From contig NZ_BBXF01000002.1 of NCBI RefSeq assembly GCF_001570585.1, positions 1,190,077 through 1,254,076 of the forward strand: a stretch of 64,000 nt of DNA, given 5' to 3'. The position numbers and the translations under genes were made by a program. Below, piece after piece: positions 49,068 to 58,808 of the stretch. The notes under the pieces are model-generated. The model was not told the DNA's origin. It did not search any database and saw nothing but the letters and a program-made list of their open reading frames with translations. Origin of the DNA: Herbidospora daliensis (GTDB taxonomy: Bacteria > Actinomycetota > Actinomycetes > Streptosporangiales > Streptosporangiaceae). Every line of letters begins with the position of its first letter. Within the stretch, counting starts at the first letter, position 1.

Positions 49068-49931
49068 GTGGCGCGCATACCAGGAACGGGCCTGGCCAAG
49101 GGCTTGGCCGTAACGCTGCGACACATGCTCAGTCGCTCGGTGACCCAGCAGTACCCGGAGGTCCAACCCGACCTGCCGCCCCGATCGCGCGGCGTGATCG
49201 CGCTGGTCGAGGAGAACTGCACGTCATGCATGCTCTGCGCGCGTGAGTGCCCCGACTGGTGCATCTACATCGACTCCCACAAGGAGACCTTGCCCGCGCC
49301 CGAGGGCGGCCGCCCCCGGCAACGCAACGTGCTCGACCGCTTCGCCATCGACTTCTCGTTGTGCATGTACTGCGGGATCTGCATCGAGGTCTGCCCGTTC
49401 GACGCGCTCTTCTGGGCCCCGGAGTTCGAGTACGCCGAAGGCGACATCCGCAACCTCCTCCACGAGAAGGACCGCCTCGGCGAGTGGGTCGCCAGCGTCC
49501 CGCCGCCCCCGCCCCACGAGGCGAACGCGGAACCTCCGAAGGAGGTGACGGCCAGCAAGCGCCCGGCGCGGGGCCCGAGCGGCGGCGACACGCCCAAGCC
49601 CACCCGCGACGAGCCGCCGAGTGAGCCCAAGCCGCGTCCGGCGCGCGACGTGCGCGCGATCCGGCCTCCAGGCCGGCTGCCCGAGGGGGCCGAAGGGGAG
49701 GGTTCGGGCGAGGCCAAGCCACGCCCCGCGCGGGATGTGCGCGCGATCCGGCCGCCGGGCAAGCTTCCTGACCGGGCGCCCGGTGAGGAGACACCGGCTC
49801 CCGAGGAACCTCCGGCGAAGCCGCGGGCGCCTCGTGACGTGCGGTCGATCCGGCCGCCGGGGAAGTTGCCCGATCGGCCTGCTACGGATCCTCCTGATGC
49901 GGGGGAGCGGCCCGATGGGGAGGGGCCGTGA
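49068..49931 (+). CDS. nuoI: NADH-quinone oxidoreductase subunit I with a long repeat-bearing C-terminal extension
   Basis: Residues 1-145 are a normal NuoI: two 4Fe-4S motifs (Cys51, 54, 57, 61 and Cys99, 102, 105, 109). The remaining 142 residues are an unusual Pro/Arg/Glu-rich tail with three near-identical 20-residue repeats (188-207, 217-236, 251-270) containing [19 protein letters not shown] sequence. NuoI is usually about 160-200 residues. In complex I it carries electrons to NuoB. It starts the nuoIJKLMN run; the nuoJ start overlaps its stop. Confidence 0.9.
   Translation: MARIPGTGLAKGLAVTLRHMLSRSVTQQYPEVQPDLPPRSRGVIALVEENCTSCMLCARECPDWCIYIDSHKETLPAPEGGRPRQRNVLDRFAIDFSLCMYCGICIEVCPFDALFWAPEFEYAEGDIRNLLHEKDRLGEWVASVPPPPPHEANAEPPKEVTASKRPARGPSGGDTPKPTRDEPPSEPKPRPARDVRAIRPPGRLPEGAEGEGSGEAKPRPARDVRAIRPPGKLPDRAPGEETPAPEEPPAKPRAPRDVRSIRPPGKLPDRPATDPPDAGERPDGEGP
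49629..49877 (+). repeat. Three tandem-like 60-bp coding repeats in the nuoI tail
   Basis: Units at 49629-49688, 49716-49775 and 49818-49877 encode [40 protein letters not shown] and [20 protein letters not shown]. Spacers of 9 and 14 residues are acidic and Pro-rich. Confidence 0.85.
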
Positions 49932-50461
49932 GCGGCGTCGACTTCTGGCCGCCGTCGACGCTTGAGGTCGTGTTCCTGCTGCTCGGGCTGGTCGCCGTGG
50001 GGTCGGCGCTGCTGGTGGTGACGACGCGGCAACTCGTGCACGCCGCGTTGTGGCTGGTGGTCTGCTTCGGGGCGCTCGCCGGGTGTTATCTGGTGCTGAC
50101 GGCCGAGTTCGTCGCCTGGGTGCAGGTGCTGATCTACGTCGGCGCGGTCGTGGTGCTGCTGCTGTTCGGGATCATGCTGACCCGGGCGCCCATCGGCAGG
50201 AGCGACGACCTCGACTCCGGCAACCGCGTGGTCGCCGCCGTCGTCGCCGTCGCCACCGCGGGGGTGCTGGTCAGCGTGGTCGTGGGCGGGTTCCAGCACG
50301 CCTACGCCGAACTGCGGCCGGGCGCCGGGTCGGCCGAGGAACTGGGCGCGAGCATCTTCCGCAACTGGGTGCTGCCGTTCGAGGCCCTGTCGGTGCTGCT
50401 GCTGGCCGCGCTCATCGGCGCGATCGTGTTGTCGCGCACCGACATCAAAGGGCGGCGCTGA
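49928..50461 (+). CDS. nuoJ: NADH-quinone oxidoreductase subunit J
   Basis: The 177-residue protein has five membrane helices, with the conserved pi-bulge helix region [20 protein letters not shown] (about 66-85). It is part of the membrane proton-pumping arm. GTG 49928 overlaps the nuoI stop; its own stop shares a base with nuoK. Confidence 0.92.
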   Translation: MSGVDFWPPSTLEVVFLLLGLVAVGSALLVVTTRQLVHAALWLVVCFGALAGCYLVLTAEFVAWVQVLIYVGAVVVLLLFGIMLTRAPIGRSDDLDSGNRVVAAVVAVATAGVLVSVVVGGFQHAYAELRPGAGSAEELGASIFRNWVLPFEALSVLLLAALIGAIVLSRTDIKGRR

Positions 50462-50769
50462 TGCACGTCGTCTATCCCGCCGTCGTGGCCGCGCTGCTCT
50501 TCTCCATCGGCGTGTACGGCGTGCTCGCCCGGCGTAACACCATCCTCGTCCTGATGTCGGTCGAGCTCATGCTGAACGCGGTCAACCTGAACCTGGTCGC
50601 CTTCGACGTCTGGTTGCGCGACGCGCTCCACTCCGGCCAGGTGCTGACCCTGTTCGTGATCGTCATCGCCGCCGCCGAGGTCGGGATCGGGCTGGCCATC
50701 GTGCTGGCCGTCTTCCGCACCCGCAAGGCCATCGAGCTCGACCGACTGCGCGAACTGGGGGAGCCGTGA
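50461..50769 (+). CDS. nuoK: NADH-quinone oxidoreductase subunit K
   Basis: The 102-residue protein has three membrane helices with the conserved Glu in [17 protein letters not shown] (about residue 36) and another in [14 protein letters not shown] (about 72); these carry protons in the family. Stop overlaps the nuoL GTG. Confidence 0.93.
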   Translation: MHVVYPAVVAALLFSIGVYGVLARRNTILVLMSVELMLNAVNLNLVAFDVWLRDALHSGQVLTLFVIVIAAAEVGIGLAIVLAVFRTRKAIELDRLRELGEP

Positions 50770-52592
50770 TCGCGTCTCTCGTGGTGGTGCTGCCGTTCGC
50801 GGGGGCCGTACTGGGCCTGCTGCTGTCCCGCTACCCCCACGGCCGCAGCCCGGCGGACAACCTGGCCGCCAACAAACGCGCGGCCTGGTTCGGGGTCGTG
50901 CCGACCGCCCTGTCGACGGCCCTCGTCGGCTGGCTGGCCTGGGAGAACACGCCGTCGGCCACCACCCTGACCACGATCGACACCGGCGGGATCGCGATCA
51001 CCGTCGGGCTGGAGGTCGCGGAACTGTCGGTGCTGACGGCGATGCTCGTCGGCGTGGTCGCGCTGGCGGTGCAGGTCTACTCGGTCGGATACATGCGGGG
51101 CGAGTCCCGCTACCCCTCCTTCAGCGCCTTCATCAGCCTGTTCACCAGCGCGATGCTGCTGGTCGTGTTCGCGGCCGATCTCCTGGTCCTGTACGTCGGC
51201 TGGGAGATCATGGGCCTGTGCTCCTACCTCCTGGTCGGCCACTGGTGGGAGGAGAAGGCCAACTCGCGGGCCGCCATTAAGGCGTTCCTGGTCACCCGCC
51301 TGGGTGACGTCGGCTTCCTGTTCGGCATCTTCGTCCTGGGCTTCGCGGCCGGCTCGTTCCGCATCGCCGACATCATGGCCGCCGACATCCCCGAGCCGAC
51401 GCTGATCCTGGCGACGCTGCTGCTGCTCGCGGGCGTGGCCGGCAAGAGCGCCCAGGTCCCGCTGCACACGTGGCTGCCCGACGCGATGGCCGGCCCGACC
51501 CCGATCAGCGCCCTGATCCACGCCGCGACGATGGTGGCGGCGGGCATCTTCGTGGTGGCCCGCCTCTACGTGCTGTTCCCGCAGCCCACCCTCGACGTGC
51601 TCGGCGTCGCCGCCGCGATCGGCATGCTCGGCGCGGCCCTGGCCGCCTTCGCCCAGAACGACCTGAAACGTGTGCTGGCCTACTCGACCATCAGCCAGCT
51701 CGCCTACATGGCCGCCGCCCTCGCCGGAGGAGCCCGCGACGCGGCCGTCTTCCACCTGGTCACCCACGGCGCCTTCAAGGCCCTGCTGTTCCTCTGCGCC
51801 GGCGCGGTCATCCACCACGTGGGCTCCAACCTGCTCGGCCACATGGGCGGCCTGCGCCGATCGATGCCGGTGACCTTCGTGACCATGACCATCGGCTACG
51901 CCGCCCTGGTCGGCCTGCCTCCGGCCAGCGGCTTCTTCAGCAAAGACGCGATCCTCTACGGCCTGGAGCGTTCGTCCAGCCCCATCCAGCTGGTCCTCTA
52001 CGGCTCGGCCCTGCTCACGGTGGGCGTGACGGGCGCCTACGCGACGAGAGCGTGGTTGATGACCTTCTTCGGCACCGGCAAGGTCCAGGCCCTCCCCGAA
52101 CCGGCCCCCGGCACCGCCCACGTCTTCGACGGCCGGGAAGCCCCGTTGTCGATGTTGTGGCCGATGGGCGTGCTGGCGATCCCGGCCCTGCTGCTCGGCT
52201 TCACCGACGCCGGCGAGTTCCACCTCGCCCCCGCGGTGACCGCCCTGGCCGTGGCGCTGCTCGGCGCGGCTTTCGTCTACGTGACCTGGCGCGGCGCCCC
52301 CGAACGCGACCCGGCCCGCCTGCTCGGGGCCTTCCGCGACCCGTGCGAGCAGGCGTTCTACGTCGACCGCCTGTACGCGGCCGTGTTCGTCCGCCCGGTG
52401 CTCGCCCTGGCGCGCGGAGTGGTGCGAACCGACGACGACGTGGTCGACGGCGCGGTCAGGGGCGCCGGCCGGGCGACGGTGGGCCTGTCGGGGCTCACCC
52501 GCCACCTGCAGAACGGCAACGCCCAGCTCTACGTGACGGGCGTGCTCGCCGGGGTGCTGCTGATCGCGGTCGGGGCGGTGGTGCTGGGATGA
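50766..52592 (+). CDS. nuoL: NADH-quinone oxidoreductase subunit L
   Basis: The 608-residue antiporter-like subunit has about 16 helices; landmarks are [52 protein letters not shown] and [14 protein letters not shown] (in parts), with pump Glu and Lys residues in place. It drives proton translocation. Its stop overlaps a 67-residue ORF (ATGA). Confidence 0.94.
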   Translation: MIASLVVVLPFAGAVLGLLLSRYPHGRSPADNLAANKRAAWFGVVPTALSTALVGWLAWENTPSATTLTTIDTGGIAITVGLEVAELSVLTAMLVGVVALAVQVYSVGYMRGESRYPSFSAFISLFTSAMLLVVFAADLLVLYVGWEIMGLCSYLLVGHWWEEKANSRAAIKAFLVTRLGDVGFLFGIFVLGFAAGSFRIADIMAADIPEPTLILATLLLLAGVAGKSAQVPLHTWLPDAMAGPTPISALIHAATMVAAGIFVVARLYVLFPQPTLDVLGVAAAIGMLGAALAAFAQNDLKRVLAYSTISQLAYMAAALAGGARDAAVFHLVTHGAFKALLFLCAGAVIHHVGSNLLGHMGGLRRSMPVTFVTMTIGYAALVGLPPASGFFSKDAILYGLERSSSPIQLVLYGSALLTVGVTGAYATRAWLMTFFGTGKVQALPEPAPGTAHVFDGREAPLSMLWPMGVLAIPALLLGFTDAGEFHLAPAVTALAVALLGAAFVYVTWRGAPERDPARLLGAFRDPCEQAFYVDRLYAAVFVRPVLALARGVVRTDDDVVDGAVRGAGRATVGLSGLTRHLQNGNAQLYVTGVLAGVLLIAVGAVVLG

Positions 52593-52792
52593 CCATCCAC
52601 GTGCTTTCTCCACCGGACGTGGCGCGATTCGCGCCCCGCTTCGGCTCGGCCGATCCGGCCGCGGAGTCGGACGCGTTCGCCGCGGCGCTCAGCTTCAGCC
52701 CGAGGCGGGGCGTCTTCGGCGTGGCGGGGCGGCGGCATCCGGCGGGTTCTGGACGGGAATCGGGCAGGTTCGGCGGGGTGGTGAGGGCGTGA
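52589..52792 (+). CDS. Small hypothetical protein between nuoL and nuoM
   Basis: This 67-codon ORF overlaps nuoL (ATGA) at its start and nuoM (GTGA) at its end, so it fills the gap exactly and is in the translational relay. The product is soluble, Arg/Gly/Ala rich (FSPRRGVFGVAGRRHPAG), with no membrane segment or family I recognise. It could be a small accessory subunit or only a coupling device. Confidence 0.6.
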   Translation: MTIHVLSPPDVARFAPRFGSADPAAESDAFAAALSFSPRRGVFGVAGRRHPAGSGRESGRFGGVVRA

Positions 52793-54270
52793 ACGTGCTA
52801 CTGGTCGCACTGCTGGCCCTGCCTCTGCTGGGAGCCGGCGCGCTGCTCGTGCCAGGGCCACTCGGCACGGTCGCCGTTCGGTTCGGGCTGGCTGTCTCCG
52901 GGGTGGTGTTCGCGGTCGCCGTCGCGGTGGCGGCCGTGTTCGACTACTCCGACGCCGGGACCATGCAGGGCACCGTCGATCTCGCCTGGATCCCCTGGCT
53001 GGGCGTGCGGTTCCACCTCGGGGTCGACGGGATCTCTCTGCCGCTCGTGGTGCTGACCGCGCTGCTGACGCTTCTGTGCCTCGTCTACCTGGCCGGGCAC
53101 AAGCCGCCGCGCGCCAGGGAGCTCGTCTTCGCGCTGCTGGTGCTCGAACTGGGGATGATCGGCACCTTCCTCTCGCTCGACCTGCTGCTGTTCTTCGTGT
53201 TCTTCGAGGTCGTGCTGATCCCCATGTACTTCGTCATCGCCGTCTGGGGTGGCGAGGGGCGGCGGCGGGCGGCGTACAAGTTCATTCTCTACACGCTGCT
53301 CGGGTCGGCCGTGCTGCTGGTCGGGCTGCTCTACGTCTGGGCGCAGACCGGCACCCTCGACATGGTGCGGCTGGCGGCCGAGCACCCGATGGGGCGGACG
53401 GCGCAGATCCTCGCGTTCACGGCCATCGGGCTCGGGCTGGCCGTCAAGACGCCGATGTGGCCGCTGCACACCTGGTTGCCCGACGCGCACACCGAGGCCC
53501 CGACCGTGGGGTCGGTGCTGCTCGCGGGGGTGCTGCTGAAGATGGGCACCTACGGGTTCGCGCGGGTGGCGATCCCGATCCTGCCCGAAGGGGCCGCGGC
53601 CGTCGCGCCGTGGCTGGGGGCGCTGGCCGTCGTCGGCATCGTCTACGGCGCGCTGGCCTGCCTGGCGCAGCGCGACCTGAAGCGGCTGATCGCCTATTCT
53701 TCCGTCGGGCACATGGGGTTCGTGCTGCTCGGGTTCGCGACGCTCACGCCGGTCGGGATCAACGCCGCGCTCTTCGGGAACGTCGCCCACGGGCTGATCA
53801 CCGGGCTGCTGTTCTTCCTGGTCGGGGCGTTGAAGGAGCGGCACGGCACGTCCGACCTCGACCAGCTGGGAACGGGACTGCTCGGGCGGCTGCCCTGGGT
53901 CGGGTCGCTGCTGACGTTCGCCTGCGTCGCGTCGCTCGGGCTGCCGGGGCTGGCGGGGTTCTGGGGCGAGATGCTCGCCCTCCAGGGCGCCTACGAACCG
54001 GCCGCCGGGTTGCCGCGCGGGTTGTTCCTCACGTTTATGGTGATCGGCGGGCTCGGGGCGGTGCTGACGGCGGCCTACTTCCTGGTCATGTTGTCGCGGC
54101 TCACCCACGGGCCGTGGGGCGGGCCGGGGCCGGCCCTCCACGACGCCACCCGGGTCGAGCTGACCGCCTGGGTGCCGCTGGTCGCGCTCATCCTGGTGTT
54201 CGGGTTGTGGCCGTCGGCGCTGCTCGGGCTGACCACTCCGGCCGTCCACGCTCTTCTGGGGGTGCCGTGA
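52789..54270 (+). CDS. nuoM: NADH-quinone oxidoreductase subunit M
   Basis: The 493-residue antiporter-like subunit has about 14 helices; [40 protein letters not shown] (near 224-243), DLKRLIAYSSVGHMGFV are family marks. It is one of the proton pumps. Start overlaps the 67-codon ORF and the stop overlaps a 15-codon ORF. Confidence 0.94.
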   Translation: MNVLLVALLALPLLGAGALLVPGPLGTVAVRFGLAVSGVVFAVAVAVAAVFDYSDAGTMQGTVDLAWIPWLGVRFHLGVDGISLPLVVLTALLTLLCLVYLAGHKPPRARELVFALLVLELGMIGTFLSLDLLLFFVFFEVVLIPMYFVIAVWGGEGRRRAAYKFILYTLLGSAVLLVGLLYVWAQTGTLDMVRLAAEHPMGRTAQILAFTAIGLGLAVKTPMWPLHTWLPDAHTEAPTVGSVLLAGVLLKMGTYGFARVAIPILPEGAAAVAPWLGALAVVGIVYGALACLAQRDLKRLIAYSSVGHMGFVLLGFATLTPVGINAALFGNVAHGLITGLLFFLVGALKERHGTSDLDQLGTGLLGRLPWVGSLLTFACVASLGLPGLAGFWGEMLALQGAYEPAAGLPRGLFLTFMVIGGLGAVLTAAYFLVMLSRLTHGPWGGPGPALHDATRVELTAWVPLVALILVFGLWPSALLGLTTPAVHALLGVP

Positions 54271-54314
54271 TCGTGCCTTTCTGGCCTGACCGAGTCTCCT
54301 TGGGGGTGCGGTGA
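54267..54314 (+). CDS. 15-codon mini-ORF linking nuoM and nuoN
   Basis: GTG 54267 overlaps the nuoM stop and its own stop overlaps nuoN GTG 54311; it would encode MIVPFWPDRVSLGVR. The 16-mer around each GTG (54257-54272 and 54301-54316) is repeated with one mismatch at a period of 44 nt, so the mini-ORF probably arose by duplication of the start region and may keep the ribosome coupled. Confidence 0.45.
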   Translation: MIVPFWPDRVSLGVR

Positions 54315-55726
54315 TCCAGTCGATCGACTACTGGGCGATCGCCGCGCCGCTGATCCTGGCGCTGGCCGCCGGGCTCGTCCTGCTGCTCGACGCCTTCCTG
54401 CCCGCCCGGCCCGGCGTCCGGACCGCCCTCGGCTGCGTCACGCTGGCCTCCCTGGTGGCGGCGTTCGTCGTGGTGGCGGCCCAGCGGGGCACCCGGGAGA
54501 CGTTCTGTGTGCCGTCGGCCGGCTGTTCCTACGTCGTCGACGGCACGACCGTGGTGTTCGCGGGGCTGGTCCTCGGGGCCGGGGCCGTCGTGGTCCTGCT
54601 GTCGATGGCGCAGCTCAAGCAGGGCGACATCCCCGTCGGGGAGTGGTACTTCCTGCTGCTCGCGGCCCTGGCCGGGGCGGTCACCCTGCCCGCGTCGCGC
54701 GACCTCATCATGCTGGTCGTCGCGCTCGAACTCGTCTCGTTGCCGGTCTTCGCGCTGACCGCGCTGCGCCGCTACGACGGCCGCGGGGCCGAGGCGGCGC
54801 TCAAGCTGTTCGTGGTCTCCGTCGTCTCCACGGCCGTGATGTTGTTCGGGGTCAGCCTCCTCTACGGCGTCACCGGAGCCGTCCACCTCGACGCCGTCGC
54901 GGCGGCGCTGGCGCAGCCCGAACGGCCGGGAGCCGGGCCCGTCGTGGCGGTCGGGGCCGTCATGGTCGTGGCGGGCTTCGGGTTCAAGATCGCCGCAGTG
55001 CCGTTCCACTTCTGGGCCGCCGACGTCTACCAGGGCGCGCCGATCCCGGTCGCGGCCCTGCTGTCGGTGGTGTCGAAGGCGGCCGGGTTCGCCGGGCTCA
55101 TCCTCGTGCTCACCCAGGCCCTGCCGGGCGAGTCGGCCACCTGGACGCCGATCGTCGCGGTGCTCGCCGCGCTGACCATGACCGTCGGCAACGTGCTGGC
55201 GCTGCGGCAGACCCATCCCGTCAGGCTGCTGGCCTGGTCGTCGGTCGCCCAGTCGGGATACGTCCTGGCCCCGATCGCGACCACCGACGCCCAGGCCGCC
55301 ACCGCCTACCTGGTCTTCTACGCCGCCATGAACCTGACCGCCTTCGCCGTGGTGATGGCCGTGCCCCACGACACGCTCGACGGCTACCGGGGGCTGGTCT
55401 CCGGGCGTCCGGTCGCCGGGCTGGCGCTGGCGTTCGCGCTGATCTGCCTGGCCGGGCTGCCTCCCGGCCTCGCCGGGTTGTTCGCCAAGGTCGTCGTGTT
55501 CCGCGAGGTGATCGCGGGCGGGCTCGGCTGGCTCGCGGTGGTGATGGCCGTCAACACGGTGATCGGCCTCTACTACTACATCGCCTGGACCGCCCGCCTG
55601 TTCACGCCCGCCGACGCCGCCCGGACCGCCGCGTCCACACCGGCCTGGATCGCGGTCGGGGTGGCCGCGGCGGTGGCCGTCGGCTTCTCGGTCGCCCCCC
55701 AGCTCGTGCTCGCCACGCTGGGCTGA
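54311..55726 (+). CDS. nuoN: NADH-quinone oxidoreductase subunit N
   Basis: The 471-residue antiporter-like subunit has about 14 helices; FGFKIAAVPFHFWAADVYQGAP (landmark), NVLALRQTHPVRLLAWSSVAQSGY and GLPPGLAGLFAKVVVF are typical. It completes the membrane arm NuoA,H,J,K,L,M,N. GGGGG lies 4 nt before GTG 54311. It ends the nuo set. Confidence 0.93.
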   Translation: MIQSIDYWAIAAPLILALAAGLVLLLDAFLPARPGVRTALGCVTLASLVAAFVVVAAQRGTRETFCVPSAGCSYVVDGTTVVFAGLVLGAGAVVVLLSMAQLKQGDIPVGEWYFLLLAALAGAVTLPASRDLIMLVVALELVSLPVFALTALRRYDGRGAEAALKLFVVSVVSTAVMLFGVSLLYGVTGAVHLDAVAAALAQPERPGAGPVVAVGAVMVVAGFGFKIAAVPFHFWAADVYQGAPIPVAALLSVVSKAAGFAGLILVLTQALPGESATWTPIVAVLAALTMTVGNVLALRQTHPVRLLAWSSVAQSGYVLAPIATTDAQAATAYLVFYAAMNLTAFAVVMAVPHDTLDGYRGLVSGRPVAGLALAFALICLAGLPPGLAGLFAKVVVFREVIAGGLGWLAVVMAVNTVIGLYYYIAWTARLFTPADAARTAASTPAWIAVGVAAAVAVGFSVAPQLVLATLG

Positions 55727-55791
55727 CGTTCGGGACGGGAACGCCCAAACGTCCGCTCACGTTGGAGGGGAGGAGCGTGAGGAGGTGGACG

Positions 55792-56607
55792 ATGCGGAGA
55801 AACGGGACGCGTACGGCGGGGGTGTTGGGCGCGTCCGCCGTGTTGATCGTGGTGGTCGCGGGGTTGCTCGGGGGAGTGACCGGGCTGATGGCGGGGGTGC
55901 CGCTGGCCGGGGTCACCGTCTGGGTGGCCTACTTCTTCTCCGATCGGTTCGCCCTCGCGGCGCTGCGCGCCCGGCCCGTCGGAGAGGTCGAGCACGCCGC
56001 CCTCTACGGGATCGTGCGGGAGTTGTGCACGCAGGCCCGCCGCCCCATGCCTCGCCTGTACGTCTCCCCGCTGGCCCAGCCCAACGCCTACGCCACCGGC
56101 CGAAACCCGCGCAGATCCGCCGTCATCGTCACGCAGGGCTTGCTGACGCTGCTCGACGAGCGGGAACTGCGCGGCGTGATCGGGCACGAGCTGGCCCACG
56201 TACACAACCATGACACCCTGCTCGCCTCGGTGGCCGGCGCGCTGGCGACGATGTTCACCACGTCGGGCTACCTCGGCCCGGTGTTCGGGGTGCGCCGCGC
56301 CGACGACGAGACCCCGGCCCCGCTGACCCGGTTCGTCGCCGCGCTGCTCGCGCCGATCGCGACCGGCCTGGTCAGGCTCGCGCTGCCGCCCGACCGTGAG
56401 TTCGCCGCCGACGAGGCGGCGGCGCGCATGACGGGCGACCCGCTCGCCCTCGCGTCGGCGCTGCGCCGGATCGACGCCAGCAACCGGGCCCGGCCGCTGC
56501 CGCGCAACGGCCGGATCGCCAGCGCCAGCCACATGTTGTTCGCGGGGCCGTTCGCGACCCGGCCGACCGCCGCCGAGCGGGTCGCCAACCTCGAACGGCT
56601 GCGCTAG
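55792..56607 (+). CDS. M48-family membrane metalloprotease (HtpX-like)
   Basis: The 271-residue protein has two N-terminal membrane helices (about 11-35, 37-52), the zinc motif HELAH (His132, Glu133, His136) and the third ligand Glu in DREFAADEAAARM. HtpX-type proteases degrade damaged membrane proteins. GAGGAGG lies 6 nt before ATG 55792; GTG 55777 is an alternative. It ends 4 nt into the convergent PPOX gene. Confidence 0.9.
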   Translation: MRRNGTRTAGVLGASAVLIVVVAGLLGGVTGLMAGVPLAGVTVWVAYFFSDRFALAALRARPVGEVEHAALYGIVRELCTQARRPMPRLYVSPLAQPNAYATGRNPRRSAVIVTQGLLTLLDERELRGVIGHELAHVHNHDTLLASVAGALATMFTTSGYLGPVFGVRRADDETPAPLTRFVAALLAPIATGLVRLALPPDREFAADEAAARMTGDPLALASALRRIDASNRARPLPRNGRIASASHMLFAGPFATRPTAAERVANLERLR

Positions 56608-57179
56608 CTGCGCCGATGCGCGGGATCGGTCTCGCCGGGGTGCAGCCCGAACAGGCCGTCGATGCTCTCCCGCAGGGCGCTCGACCGCTGGAACTGCTTC
56701 TTCTTCGAGCTGTCGAGCTCATGGTGGTCGTCGAGGAGGGTGCGATCGTGCTCGTACGCCATGAACGGCACCGAGTAGCCGCAGGAGTCGGAGATGCGGT
56801 CGCAGCTCACCACGATCACCGACCGCACGGCGGGATGCGGGCCGAAGTTCTTCAGCAACGCCTCGAAGCGGGCGTCGCCGGGGGTCACGACCTCGCCCGT
56901 GCCGTAGAGGCGGACGATGTTGGGCCGCCCGGAGAACGCCGCGAACATGATGGTGATGCGGCCGTTGTTCCGCAGGTGGGAGATGGTCTCGACGCCGCTG
57001 CCGTCGAGGTCGAGGTAGGCGACGGTGGTGCCGTCGAGGACGGCGAAGGTGTCGGGGTAGCCCTTGGGAGACACGTTGACATGCCCGCCGCTCTCGGGGG
57101 CGGTGGCGACGAAGTAGACCGGCTGTGAGGTCACGAACTCCCGCAGCCGGTCGTCGATCACGTCATATTGTTTGCCCAT
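56604..57179 (-). CDS. Pyridoxamine 5'-phosphate oxidase-like flavoprotein
   Basis: The 191-residue protein has the split-barrel FMN-binding pattern: FVATAPESGGHVNVSPKGYP near the start, TVAYLDLDGSG and ISHLRNNGRITIMFAAFSG. This branch (PPOX class, Pfam Putative_PNPOx) includes F420- or FMN-dependent oxidoreductases rather than PdxH itself. The C-terminal tail (about 130-191) is helical and charged. Monocistronic on the minus strand. Confidence 0.85.
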   Translation of the reverse strand: MGKQYDVIDDRLREFVTSQPVYFVATAPESGGHVNVSPKGYPDTFAVLDGTTVAYLDLDGSGVETISHLRNNGRITIMFAAFSGRPNIVRLYGTGEVVTPGDARFEALLKNFGPHPAVRSVIVVSCDRISDSCGYSVPFMAYEHDRTLLDDHHELDSSKKKQFQRSSALRESIDGLFGLHPGETDPAHRRS

Positions 57180-57198
57180 GACCGGACGATAACCCCGA

Positions 57199-58188
57199 TC
57201 ATTCGCCCGGCAGCCACCATATCCACAGGTTGGACCGCGACTGCAGGCTCCACGTGTCGACCTTCTTCAGCTCCCCGGTCTCGACGTCGACGGTCCGCAG
57301 CCCGCCGCCGAGCACGTCGCCGTTCGTGTTGATCCGGTACGTCGAGAGCAGCAGCCGCCCCGACGTCTGCCACGCCATCCGGTTCGCCTTCTCACCCTTC
57401 GGCATCGTCACCTTGACCGGCGGCCCGACCGAGTCGGACGACAGGTCGTAGAACCGCACCGCGGCCTGGCGGCCCTCGATGAACACCGCGATCGAACGCC
57501 CGTCGTCGGACAGCGCCAGCGGGTAGTTGTCGTCGACGACCTGCGGCACCTCCTGGCTGTTCAGCTCGCCGTCGGCGTCGTAGGAGGAGAAGATCGTGGT
57601 GTTCTGGTCGGAGCTCTCGGTCACCATCACCTTCGACCCGTCACCGCTGAACCCCTGGAGCGCGACGTCGGCGGGCAGCGTGTAGAAGCTCCCCGACGCC
57701 ACGTCGACCACCTTCGTCGGCTCCTTCCCCTGCACGTAGTCGATGGCGAGCTGCTTCCCGTCGTACGACAGCAGCGTGTCGAGGTCGTTGATGAGCAGCC
57801 CCTTGGGCGGCTTCGCCGCGGCGCCCCGTACCGGATAGACCTTGCCGCTGACGAGGTCGCGCACCACCAGCTTCTTCGTCGACGCCGTGAAATAGGCGAC
57901 GCGCCGGCCGTCGCCGCTCAACGCCGGCTGCAGCGAACTCTCCCCGTCGACGCCCCCCGACGCCTTGACCTGGTGGACCTGCGCGTCTGGAATGCGGGTC
58001 ATCGTGCCGTCGCGGCGATAGACCATCCAATCGCCGCAGGGCACCGTGTAGCCCGCCTTGGGGCACGACTTCAGCCAGACGTACCGGGCGGGCGAGGAGG
58101 CGGCTCCCGTCGACGCCTCCGCGACCGTCATCGGCGCCACGACCGCGAACGCCGTCACCACGGCGGCCGCGAATGCACGCTTCTTCAT
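57199..58188 (-). CDS. Secreted WD40/TolB-like beta-propeller protein
   Basis: The 329-residue protein has a signal peptide (MKKRAFAAAVVTAFAVVAP..., cleavage near AEA) and six blade-like repeats with LSGDGRRVAYF, LSYDGKQLAIDYV, FSGDGSKVMVTES and LSDDGRSIAVFIE. AAGGA is 7 nt before ATG 58188. Two Cys (CPKAGYTVPCGDW) may form a disulfide. Extracellular role unknown; it is not related closely to propellers A-D. Confidence 0.8.
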   Translation of the reverse strand: MKKRAFAAAVVTAFAVVAPMTVAEASTGAASSPARYVWLKSCPKAGYTVPCGDWMVYRRDGTMTRIPDAQVHQVKASGGVDGESSLQPALSGDGRRVAYFTASTKKLVVRDLVSGKVYPVRGAAAKPPKGLLINDLDTLLSYDGKQLAIDYVQGKEPTKVVDVASGSFYTLPADVALQGFSGDGSKVMVTESSDQNTTIFSSYDADGELNSQEVPQVVDDNYPLALSDDGRSIAVFIEGRQAAVRFYDLSSDSVGPPVKVTMPKGEKANRMAWQTSGRLLLSTYRINTNGDVLGGGLRTVDVETGELKKVDTWSLQSRSNLWIWWLPGE

Positions 58189-58292
58189 GTGCGTTCCTTT
58201 CGTCACCGGAGTAGATGCCGGAACCGGCGCGGAAGTTGGCAGGGAATCGGTATCCGGCATGAGGGCGACCCAGTTGTGATGGAATCTGGCGA

Positions 58293-58808
58293 ATGGAACG
58301 CGCACGCCAGTTATTGGGCGATCTCCTGATCGCCGTCACACTGGTCGTCGTGGTGGTCGGGATCTATCTCGCCACCCATTACGACATCAGCGACGAGACG
58401 GTGGCGTACGACGGCGTGTACGAGCCGCTCCGCGGCGTCCCGATGCCCGCCGCCTACGAGTCGGTCCTGACACAGAGTTTCGAAGTGCCCGGCGGCCTGA
58501 CCCTGCGCCACCTCCACCAGCGATCCGGCACGATCCTGCTGCTCGGCCTGGTGATCTGGGCCGCGCTCGGCCGCTTCCGCTACGCCCTCCCGGCGTTCGC
58601 CCTGGCCGTGGCCGCCGCTTACTCCGGGTGGCAACTCGCGGAGGGCAACCCGCCGGTGGCGCTCTGGTTCGCCGGCCACGTCGCCGCGACTCTGGCCATG
58701 GTCACGATCCTGATCGTGTCGTCTCTGCGTGAGGCCAGAGAAAAACCCATTTCGGTCAGGTACGTCGCCGGGTTGCTCGGCCTGCTGGTGGTTGTGGCCC
58801 TTTTCTGA
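58293..58808 (+). CDS. Small membrane protein (tandem paralogue 1)
   Basis: The 171-residue protein has five hydrophobic segments and an extracytoplasmic loop (VAYDGVYEPLRGVPMP). It shares RQxxGDLLIxVT, GVYEPL/GTYAPL and the LxWxALGRxxxxxxAFALAVAA segment with the next gene. Family not recognised. Its stop and the next ATG overlap by one base. Confidence 0.7.
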   Translation: MERARQLLGDLLIAVTLVVVVVGIYLATHYDISDETVAYDGVYEPLRGVPMPAAYESVLTQSFEVPGGLTLRHLHQRSGTILLLGLVIWAALGRFRYALPAFALAVAAAYSGWQLAEGNPPVALWFAGHVAATLAMVTILIVSSLREAREKPISVRYVAGLLGLLVVVALF

